A stretch of DNA of 64,000 bases from Variovorax sp. PAMC28562 (GTDB taxonomy: Bacteria; Pseudomonadota; Gammaproteobacteria; Burkholderiales; Burkholderiaceae_C): positions 2,987,501-3,051,500 of the forward strand of contig NZ_CP060296.1 of the NCBI RefSeq assembly GCF_014303735.1, given 5' to 3'. This document shows positions 55,522 to 62,726 of this stretch, piece after piece. Position numbers and translations under genes: made by a program. Under the pieces are notes generated by a model. The model ran no database searches. It was not told the origin of the DNA and saw nothing but the letters and a program-made list of their open reading frames with translations. Position 1 is the stretch's first letter. Each line of letters starts with the position of its first letter.

Positions 55522-56331
55522 ATGAATGATCTCGTCAATGCCGACCTCGTGCCTGTAAAGCTCAACACCGGTAAGGCTACATGGCTCGAATGCCGTGCCA
55601 GTGGTCGAGTCAAGAGTATCGAAGAGTCGACGCACGGTTTTGCGATTCCTGATTTGATGCCTGCCACCGTCATATTTGTTCACGGCGTGAACAGTGAAGG
55701 AGAGTGGCGCAGGGATGCTGCTCGGCAATTTTCCAGTGGCTTGAATACGCGGCTTGGCAGGGAGGATTTAGTGGAGCTGCCAACTGATCCCGACAGGTCA
55801 CATCGCCTTCTGCATACGGTCAACGGTAAGCGCTTTCGTGCCCCCATCATCCCCTTTTACTGGGGCTACAGCGTCCCGGAAAAGCAGCGTCGCAAACTCG
55901 TAGACGATCCCAAGAAATTCGATACCAAAGACACGCGCCACAGCGAAGTCTGGCGCGACACCTACGGCAACCCTCTCCGCAAAGACGGCACCTGGGGCGG
56001 CGGTCCCTTCCAGAACGGTTCCGGCAGCCTCACTTCGTGCTGGTTTCCCGAGGGCTTTCGCGTCAAGGTTCTGGCCTACACCCTGAAGATCGATGTCAAC
56101 AAGCTCAACCCGGTGCTGGGCCGCCAGTTGGTCGATTGCCCCGACCTCTTTGACACCCTCCTGACGGACTGGCTGTCAGCGGCCGGTGGCTTCAGCGATA
56201 TGCAGACGTTGCTGCACAAGGGCAAACAGGCTGTGGGCAGGCCTTGCAATCGGCGCTCTTTGCGTGGGGCAGTGAGCCTTCGCAGGCGCCCCTTGGCACC
56301 GATTGCACCGCATCCCAACACCAAGGAATAA
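55522..56331 (+). pseudogene. broken Tle3 phospholipase effector, copy 1
   Basis: The 269-residue ORF matches the intact Tle3 (57067-59214) from the start to CPD at residue 208. It then jumps to the match of residue 274 (FDTLLTDWLSAAGGFSDMQT), a loss of 65 residues that include the catalytic serine motif SHSQGT. After MQT (about residue 229) the match stops, and a foreign tail (LLHKGKQAVGRPC...) follows. The remaining 420 C-terminal residues are missing. It is a catalytically dead duplicate with the effector N-terminus retained. Confidence 0.85.
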
Positions 56332-56398
56332 CCCCATGAGTGATGAATTTAGCCAAGTCCTTTCTTCCACGGCGCTCGAAAAAAACAAGACTAGTCGG

Positions 56399-57064
56399 AT
56401 GGCATGCCTGTCGAACTCTTCTGTCCGTCGAGTGTTCAGATCGTTATTGCTCGCATGCGGCGTCGCTCTGCTCGCGGCCTGCGTGGGTACAGGCCCATAT
56501 CCTGGCGTGCCGATCCTCGGCGCCAAGTTGCCACCGCCCTACAAAGGTCCCGTTGCCGCATCGCAGGTGGCCTACCGGATTGATGAGAACCGGTTCTTTG
56601 AAGTGGTGCCTCGCGAAGGCGCGGCATGCTATCGGGCTGGGATTTTCTATACCGACACTACTCTGGGCATTCACACCCTGGTCATGGGGCTCAATCAACT
56701 CGGCGGTGTTGACCTCGTTATCGATGCCGCGAACACCGACTACCTCGTGGGTCCAACCATCGAAGGTGGCGGCAGTTGCTACAACTGCGGTGGCTCGTGG
56801 TTGCCTTACTCGACCGATGCGGGCAGGACATGGAAGCTTGGCGGTGGTGGACCATCTTCTCCCAGCAATCCGCTCACGTTGTCTGGAACAAAGGTCCATG
56901 TGTTTTCCTCGTTAGGAGTAAAGAACGTCGTGTCAACTGTTGATCTCACAAAGGACAAGATCGTCATGAAAGATTGGAAAGACGAAGTGGGCGGTGTTCC
57001 TCCAAACCCTCGCATTGCGCCGATCGACACCAAGTTTCGTTGTATTCCCAATGGAAAAGAATAG
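56399..57064 (+). CDS. Tli3-like immunity lipoprotein, copy 2
   Basis: The 221-residue lipoprotein (signal with lipobox LLAACVG) is the second copy of the 54851 gene and sits just ahead of the intact Tle3 effector. Its C-terminal half has diverged from copy 1 (VFSSLGVKNVVSTVDL versus VVFSTGTEKIVSSVDI). ATG 56399 is chosen because it starts the signal peptide. An ATG at 56336 (MSDEFSQ) is possible and would give a long N-terminus ahead of the signal. It is the cognate immunity protein by position. Confidence 0.8.
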   Translation: MACLSNSSVRRVFRSLLLACGVALLAACVGTGPYPGVPILGAKLPPPYKGPVAASQVAYRIDENRFFEVVPREGAACYRAGIFYTDTTLGIHTLVMGLNQLGGVDLVIDAANTDYLVGPTIEGGGSCYNCGGSWLPYSTDAGRTWKLGGGGPSSPSNPLTLSGTKVHVFSSLGVKNVVSTVDLTKDKIVMKDWKDEVGGVPPNPRIAPIDTKFRCIPNGKE

Positions 57065-57066
57065 CT

Positions 57067-59214
57067 ATGAGTGATCTCGTCAACTCCGACCTTTTATCCG
57101 TGAAGCTCGATACCGGAAAAGCGACGTGGGCGGAGTGTCGTGCTAGCGGCCGAGTTGAACGACACGAAGAGCAGACCCATGGTTTTGCGATTCCTGATTT
57201 GATGCCCGCCACGATGATCTTCGTTCACGGCGTGAACAGCGAAGGTGAGTGGTACAGAGATGCCGCTCAGCAGTTTGCCAAGGGCTTGAACATGCGTCTC
57301 GGCAGGAATGATCTTGCAGAACTCCGCTCTGACCCTGACAGGTTGCACCGATTGATGAGTGCGGCAGATGGGGAACGCATTCGCTCCCCCATCATCCCCT
57401 TCTACTGGGGCTACAGCGTCCCGGAAAAGCAGCGTCGCAAACTTGTAGACGATCCCAAGAAATTCGATACCAAAGACACGCGCCACAGCGAAGTCTGGCG
57501 CGACACCTACGGCAATCCTCTCCGCAAAGACGGCACCTGGGGCGGCGGTCCCTTCCAGAATGGCTCCGGCAGCCTGACCTCGTGCTGGTTGCCCGAGGGC
57601 TTTCGCGTCAAGGTTCTGGCCCACACCCTGAAGATCGATGTCAACAAGATCAACCCGGTGCTGGGCCGCCAATTGGTCGACTGCCCGGACCGCATGTACT
57701 ACGTGCATGCCGCACGCCGGCTGGCTTTCCTGGTCAAGGAGATCCGCCAAGGCCACCCGCGTGAGCCGATCAATATCGTGAGCCACAGCCAGGGCACGAT
57801 GATCGCGCTGCTGTCGTTGTTCTACATGAAGGAGATGGGAATTCGCGGCCCCGACACGGTGATTCTCAACAGCACGCCGTACCGCTTCGACAACCTGCTG
57901 ACGGACTGGCTGTCAGCGGCCGGTGGCTTCAGCGATATGCAGACGGACGAAGCGCGAGTCAAGACCTTTCAGGCCGCGGCCGAGTATTTGAAAGCGTCAC
58001 GCAATGGCTTCGACGGCGTCGCGCGCTTGCCCGATGTGGACTGCAGTCACGGACATGCGCCGAAGCACCCTTACGACGACAAGCTGTGGGCGCAGGTGCC
58101 TGATACCGAGACCGAATGGGAGGCCGACATCGGCAATGTCGAGATCGAACGCACCGGCAAGAAGTGGTGGCAGATCAAGGACCGCTACCGCGACGACAGC
58201 CGGGGCACGCTGTATGTCAACTTCAACCCGCAGGACCGGGTGATCGGTGTCTCGGCCGTGGCCGGCATCGGCTGGCGAGGCATTCCGCCGTCGTTGCTGG
58301 ACAAGGGTAAGGCCATATTGGGCGGCAACGTCAAGCAGCGATTGTTTGCGCGGGGCAACGATCCTGTCGAGGCGCCCAAGTACAACCGTGCCGTGGGTTC
58401 CGACAGCAGCTACAGGCAAGACTACTTTTACGAACAGATCAAGTACGAGCCGGTGCAAGTCGATTCAGGCGGTGTGCTGGTGAGCAGCGACGGCTTGGCG
58501 GTGCAGACAGAGGAAAGTGGCTGGCACTATCTGGATGGAAGTGCTCCCGACAAGGCCTGGAAAATAGCTTCCGAGAAAATACTGGGCCTGATGCCGGTGC
58601 ATGGTTCGGTGGGACTTCAGTACGGCAGCTTCTATGGCGATGGCGGCAAGAGCGAATATGTTTATATCAACGCCCCGGTCGTGCCAAGTCCAGCAGTGCT
58701 ATCGAACGACTTTGATGGTGACTTGCAACCTTACGATGGGCAGGCTATGAGCGCCAGCGCTGGCAATGAAGCAATTCCAGAGGACCCCGAGCAGCAGGAA
58801 GACTTCGAAGACGACGTGACGTACCAGACGCCGCGATTTCTCGAGGACAAAGGCCGCTATGAGACCTGGGGCGAGGTGTATGAACGTCGCGACGCGGCGG
58901 TGGGGAAAACAATGGTCTCGCCCACCAACCATTCGCGCTTTCTGCGCTACCGCGACAAGAAGACCGGCATCAGCACAGTCGCCCAGGTCCTGAGCTACGA
59001 CCTCTGTCTTGGCCGCGGCTACGCCTGGAACGATCCGGAGTTTTGGGACTACCTGATCAAGCTCGCCGACTGGAAGGTGAGCGATCCGTATTACAAGTCT
59101 GGCGAGTTGGCATACGAGCGCCAGAACTGCACGAAGCCGCCTGCGGGCGTCGCCACCGAAACCATTCACATGCAACCGCCGGCACCGTCTCCACGCGATC
59201 CGGCGATGCGGTAG
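57067..59214 (+). CDS. tle3: Tle3-family T6SS phospholipase effector
   Basis: The 715-residue protein has an alpha/beta hydrolase core (IFVHGVNSEGEW near residue 51; nucleophile in IVSHSQGTM, Ser241) and a long C-terminal region of the DUF3274 type. Together these mark Tle3 antibacterial lipases. It should be loaded on the VgrG and act in the target periplasm. It lies 2 bases after the second immunity gene and is followed by a Tla3-like adaptor. It carries no signal peptide, as expected for a T6SS effector. Confidence 0.88.
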   Translation: MSDLVNSDLLSVKLDTGKATWAECRASGRVERHEEQTHGFAIPDLMPATMIFVHGVNSEGEWYRDAAQQFAKGLNMRLGRNDLAELRSDPDRLHRLMSAADGERIRSPIIPFYWGYSVPEKQRRKLVDDPKKFDTKDTRHSEVWRDTYGNPLRKDGTWGGGPFQNGSGSLTSCWLPEGFRVKVLAHTLKIDVNKINPVLGRQLVDCPDRMYYVHAARRLAFLVKEIRQGHPREPINIVSHSQGTMIALLSLFYMKEMGIRGPDTVILNSTPYRFDNLLTDWLSAAGGFSDMQTDEARVKTFQAAAEYLKASRNGFDGVARLPDVDCSHGHAPKHPYDDKLWAQVPDTETEWEADIGNVEIERTGKKWWQIKDRYRDDSRGTLYVNFNPQDRVIGVSAVAGIGWRGIPPSLLDKGKAILGGNVKQRLFARGNDPVEAPKYNRAVGSDSSYRQDYFYEQIKYEPVQVDSGGVLVSSDGLAVQTEESGWHYLDGSAPDKAWKIASEKILGLMPVHGSVGLQYGSFYGDGGKSEYVYINAPVVPSPAVLSNDFDGDLQPYDGQAMSASAGNEAIPEDPEQQEDFEDDVTYQTPRFLEDKGRYETWGEVYERRDAAVGKTMVSPTNHSRFLRYRDKKTGISTVAQVLSYDLCLGRGYAWNDPEFWDYLIKLADWKVSDPYYKSGELAYERQNCTKPPAGVATETIHMQPPAPSPRDPAMR

Positions 59215-59221
59215 CCGCGGC

Positions 59222-60595
59222 ATGGCACATCGCAATCGCTACATGCCGCCATTGGCGGCCGACGTGGTCTTCAGGGCGCTGAAAGTCGCGGGCGTCGGGC
59301 TGGCCGTGGAGCAAACGCCAGCCTACGCTCTCTGGACGCAGGTGGAAGCCGCGGGCGGCGCTCGGCTGGCATTTCCGCCGCCGGTCGGCTCGCTCGACGC
59401 CTGCCGGCGCCGAGCCGATCTGTTCCGGGCTCTGGCGCTCGGCGATGCACTGACGCACTGGTCTGTCGATGGCCTGCGGCAAGAAGGCTTCGTGGAAAGC
59501 TACGCCATTCCGTTTCAGGGGGTGACCCCGACGCACAAGCATCGGCCGTTTCCGGAATGGTCGGGGCCCTACATGCAGCGGGTGCAGAACGCTTTGCACA
59601 ACGGAGCGAGCCTGCCGTTTCATGACATCAGCGAGCGGCATGCAATGTTGGGCGCTAAGACGCTCAGTGACACCATTTGGATGAACGTGTTCAAGCGGTT
59701 CGACGCGGCGCCCGATCTCAACAGCCTGCTGCTGCTGGCCGAAGACGGCTATGCCGTGCGCGCTGAAACCGGCGGCTGGGAGAACGCGCGCAAGGAGCCA
59801 TTGGCCAGCATCCTGTCGCGAGACAAAGTCCGTGGCGACCTGAGCGAAACGTTCGCCAGCCTGTTGCTGCTGCGTCCGGTGGCCGCCGAGTGGCTGCGCG
59901 AGTGGTCGCTTCATGTGAGCGATCGAAGCGACATCACCACGCATGCGGATGGCCGGCGCAGCCGTGGCCCGCACGGCCCCGGCAAATTTCAGGCTCGGAG
60001 CTTCGACCCATCAGCGGGTCCCGCAGGCGCGTATTTCGGCGCAGACCGGCGGTTCGAGGCCACCGCGCACGTGCCTGCGGCCTGGAGCCATGTTCAGATG
60101 GCGCAATACGACAACATGCCCGCCTTGGCATGGTTGTGCCGCCCTCAGGTGATCGACTGTCTGGACGACAACAAGTCGTTGCTTTCCACGGCTGAGCGCA
60201 GCGCCCGATGGCAAGCAGCCCTGCAAGCCGCAGTGAAGGAGTCGCTCGACGGCAAGCCGCCGGCGCGCATCTTCTACGACACGGGGAGCGACGACGCGGC
60301 GAGCGAGCGGGGTGCCTTGTTTCGACGAGCCGTTGCGAGCGTGTTGCCAGGGTTCAAACTGCACGAGCCCAAAGTCGGCTACGACCTTACGGCGCGCCTT
60401 GGTGACACCGGCGCGGCGAGTGCCTTTGCCGGCGTCGGGTTGGCCAGCCTGGCGGCCTGGGAGGCGGGTGGCACGGCGCTGCTTGTCAACCTGCGACGTG
60501 ACGACGGTGCGACCATCCTGCCGGTGCTCTCTGCCAACAGCGATCACCGCAAAAAATTCAAGAGACGGCCGTATGAAGCAAAGACGGGGGCCTAG
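59222..60595 (+). CDS. Tla3-like T6SS adaptor, DUF2875 type
   Basis: The 457-residue protein has the DUF2875-like layout as I recall it (FPPPVGSLDACRRRADL, IPFQGVTPTHKHRPFP, HVPAAWSHVQMAQYDNMP). In Pseudomonas aeruginosa the gene after tle3, tla3, encodes the adaptor that carries Tle3 to VgrG2b. Location, size and order here match. It starts 7 bases after the tle3 stop. No signal peptide is seen. Confidence 0.75.
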   Translation: MAHRNRYMPPLAADVVFRALKVAGVGLAVEQTPAYALWTQVEAAGGARLAFPPPVGSLDACRRRADLFRALALGDALTHWSVDGLRQEGFVESYAIPFQGVTPTHKHRPFPEWSGPYMQRVQNALHNGASLPFHDISERHAMLGAKTLSDTIWMNVFKRFDAAPDLNSLLLLAEDGYAVRAETGGWENARKEPLASILSRDKVRGDLSETFASLLLLRPVAAEWLREWSLHVSDRSDITTHADGRRSRGPHGPGKFQARSFDPSAGPAGAYFGADRRFEATAHVPAAWSHVQMAQYDNMPALAWLCRPQVIDCLDDNKSLLSTAERSARWQAALQAAVKESLDGKPPARIFYDTGSDDAASERGALFRRAVASVLPGFKLHEPKVGYDLTARLGDTGAASAFAGVGLASLAAWEAGGTALLVNLRRDDGATILPVLSANSDHRKKFKRRPYEAKTGA

Positions 60596-60598
60596 CGA

Positions 60599-61171
60599 AT
60601 GAGCGCGAAAAAGCTGATTGAAGATCACGACAAGTGGCGCAAGGGCGCCGGAGGCGCACCGGCAGGCGTGGCAGTTGAGAGCGACGGCAGCAGCTATGCG
60701 GGGCTCGACCTCAACCGCATCACCTTGACGTCAAGCAACTTCAATGGAGGCGGCTTCTCGACGACCACTTTCAAGCAGGCCGAATGGACGTCGTGCCGCT
60801 TCGACGGCACCTATTTCACCAAATGCGACCTCACCGACGCCACCGTGACCGGCTGCAGCTTCAGCGGCTGCACGTTCAGCGATTGCAGCCTGGAGAACAT
60901 GACCATGACCGGATGCAACTTCACGGGCTGTACCTTCGACGACGTGCGGTTCCAGGCGTCGCAATGGTCGGACTGCAAGCTCCAGGGCGGAACTTTGAAG
61001 AACCTGAAACTCGACCAGTGCAGATGGTCGAAGGTGGCGTTTCTCGATTGCACTGGCAGCCAGGTCGAGGGCAGCGGCATTCAGGGCACGCAGGTCGATT
61101 TCACCGGCTCCCACTTTCAGAGATTGCATTTGCAGAATGCTAATATCAATCGGAGCTGTAGCGTTGCGTGA
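60599..61171 (+). CDS. pentapeptide-repeat protein
   Basis: The 190-residue protein has pentapeptide-like repeats from about residue 34 on (LDLNR, SNFNG, CRFDG, CDLTD, CSFSG, CTFSD, CSLEN, CNFTG). They form a right-handed quadrilateral beta-helix. Cys at the first position of many repeats is notable. It follows tla3 by 3 bases and closes the T6SS island. Such proteins are often found near VgrG/DUF2169 effector sets, as effector domains or accessory factors. Function here is unknown. Confidence 0.88.
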   Translation: MSAKKLIEDHDKWRKGAGGAPAGVAVESDGSSYAGLDLNRITLTSSNFNGGGFSTTTFKQAEWTSCRFDGTYFTKCDLTDATVTGCSFSGCTFSDCSLENMTMTGCNFTGCTFDDVRFQASQWSDCKLQGGTLKNLKLDQCRWSKVAFLDCTGSQVEGSGIQGTQVDFTGSHFQRLHLQNANINRSCSVA

Positions 61172-61189
61172 GGCGGCGACATGGCCGCC
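61172..61189. terminator. weak bidirectional hairpin
   Basis: GGCGGC (61172-61177) and GCCGCC (61184-61189) form a short GC stem right after the pentapeptide-repeat gene, convergent with ridA. There is no T run, so support is low. Confidence 0.3.
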
Positions 61190-61210
61190 GCCGTTGCGCC
61201 TCCGTTGTAC

Positions 61211-61669
61211 TTAGCCGATCTCAGCGATCAGCTCGATCTCCACACAAGCACCCATCGGGATCTGCGCCACGCCGAACGCGCTGCGCGCATGCGCGCCTTT
61301 GACGGCGCCAAAGACTTCCGCGAAGAGCTCGCTGGCGCCATTGGTGACCAGATGCTGCTCGGTGAAAGTGGGCGCGGAATTGACCAGGCTCATGACCTTG
61401 ACGATGCGCGTGATCTTGTTCAGGTCGCCGACTGCCGCATGCAGGGTGCCGAGCAGGTCGATGGCGATGGCGCGGGCCGCCTTCCTGCCTTCGTCGGTGC
61501 CGATGTCGACGCCCAGCTGGCCGACCCAGGGCTTGCCGTCCCGCTTGGCCAGATGGCCTGACAGAAAGACCAAGTTGCCGGTCTGCACGAAGGGTACATA
61601 GGCCGCGGCGGGCACGGAGACGGCGGGCAGGGAGATGCCGAGTTGGGTCAGTTTGTCGTAAACGCTCAT
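61211..61669 (-). CDS. RidA/YjgF family protein
   Basis: The 152-residue protein belongs to the RidA/YjgF/UK114 superfamily (FVQTGNLVFLSGHLAKRDGKP, and the C-terminal GVAQIPMGACVEIELIAE). RidA enzymes hydrolyse reactive enamine/imine intermediates. This version resembles the longer, atypical RidA group with a conserved LGVDIGTDEGRKAARAIA stretch. It lies downstream of the transglutaminase gene and is probably cotranscribed. Confidence 0.9.
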   Translation of the reverse strand: MSVYDKLTQLGISLPAVSVPAAAYVPFVQTGNLVFLSGHLAKRDGKPWVGQLGVDIGTDEGRKAARAIAIDLLGTLHAAVGDLNKITRIVKVMSLVNSAPTFTEQHLVTNGASELFAEVFGAVKGAHARSAFGVAQIPMGACVEIELIAEIG

Positions 61670-61693
61670 GGGGATTCCGAAAGAAGGACAGCG

Positions 61694-62704
61694 TCAGCGC
61701 TGCGATTGGGATTGGGATTGAGATTGAGATTGAGATTGGGGTGAAGACGCAGAACCGGCGGCAGCGAGTGCAGCAGCCGCTTTCGCTTCGCGCTCCCGCA
61801 ACTCTTCGGCAGGCTGCACCGTCACGCCGACATGCAGCGTATGCCTGGCGCCGCCGTGCAACACACCGCGCATCGGAGACACGTCGGAATAGTCGCGGCC
61901 CAGCGCCAGCGTCACATAGTCTTCGCCAGGCTGGCGACCGTTGGTGGGATCGAAGTCGGCCCAGTCGCCAGCGCTTCCCGCACCATCGCCGCGGCCCGGC
62001 AGGTACACCGATACCCAGGCATGCGAAGCGTCGGCGCCGATGAGGCGGGCCTTGCCGGGCGGTGGTTGCGTGAGCAGGTAGCCGCTCACGTAGCGCGCCG
62101 GCAGACCCATCGTGCGAAAGCACGCGATCATGATGTGTGCGAAGTCCTGGCAGACGCCTTTGCGCTGCGCCAGTGCCTCGACCGCGGGCGTGTTGATCTC
62201 GGTGCTTTCAGGCTCGTAGTCGAAGTCGCGGTACATGCGCTGCGTCAAGTCCATCGCGACGTCGAAGGTCGGCCGGCCGGGCACGAAGCTGGGCCGTGCA
62301 TAGGCCGCGAAATTGTCGTGACGCGGCACGTAAGGCGACGGAAAGACAAAGTCCGACGCGGCATCGAAGGTCGTGCCCTTGCGGTAGATGAATCGCTCGC
62401 GCACCGCTTCCCAAGCCAGGTCGCGTGCCACGGCCGGCGAGAGCACGGGGGTCTTCGTATCGACCACGCTTTCAGCGATGACGACCAACTCGTCGTGCGT
62501 CGAATCGAGCGCAAAAAATGCGCGTGCGTTGCCGTACAAATCAGGCAACTCGCTGCGTTGGGCCGGCTCGGGTGTGATGCGCAGGGTGTGGCTCACGAGC
62601 CGCTGCGACGCGGTGGCGAGCGGCTTCAAATGCGCAAGATGCTGCGCCGTCTCGACGGGCGGCGTGTAGTCGTAGCGGGTTTCGTGGGTGACGTGCAGCA
62701 GCAT
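61694..62704 (-). CDS. transglutaminase-like cysteine peptidase family protein
   Basis: The 336-residue protein has a transglutaminase-like fold. The catalytic Cys is in QRKGVCQDFAHIM, the His in DASHAWVSVYLP and the Asp in WADFDPTNGR. The N-terminal beta-domain (LLHVTHETRYDY) is typical. The C-terminus is a (Ser-Gln)n tail encoded by a hexamer repeat at 61705-61740. It is part of the conserved transglutaminase/alpha-E/ATP-grasp cluster, thought to act in peptide or amide tagging. ATG 62704. Confidence 0.9.
   Translation of the reverse strand: MLLHVTHETRYDYTPPVETAQHLAHLKPLATASQRLVSHTLRITPEPAQRSELPDLYGNARAFFALDSTHDELVVIAESVVDTKTPVLSPAVARDLAWEAVRERFIYRKGTTFDAASDFVFPSPYVPRHDNFAAYARPSFVPGRPTFDVAMDLTQRMYRDFDYEPESTEINTPAVEALAQRKGVCQDFAHIMIACFRTMGLPARYVSGYLLTQPPPGKARLIGADASHAWVSVYLPGRGDGAGSAGDWADFDPTNGRQPGEDYVTLALGRDYSDVSPMRGVLHGGARHTLHVGVTVQPAEELREREAKAAAALAAAGSASSPQSQSQSQSQSQSQR
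61705..61740. repeat. hexanucleotide microsatellite
   Basis: Six tandem units of GATTGG or GATTGA run over 36 bases inside the transglutaminase coding end. On the minus strand they encode alternating Gln-Ser to give (SQ)n. Slippage would add or remove two residues without a frameshift. Confidence 0.9.
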
Positions 62705-62726
62705 GTTGGGCTCCGGTGCGTTCCGG

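Noticed and set aside
55870..57650. Near-identical blocks considered as an insertion sequence pair
   Set aside because: The repeats match T6SS gene parts and carry no transposase or terminal repeats, so a tandem gene duplication explains them.
61700..61745. Short tandem repeats considered as a CRISPR-like array
   Set aside because: Units are 6 bases with no spacers and lie inside a coding sequence.
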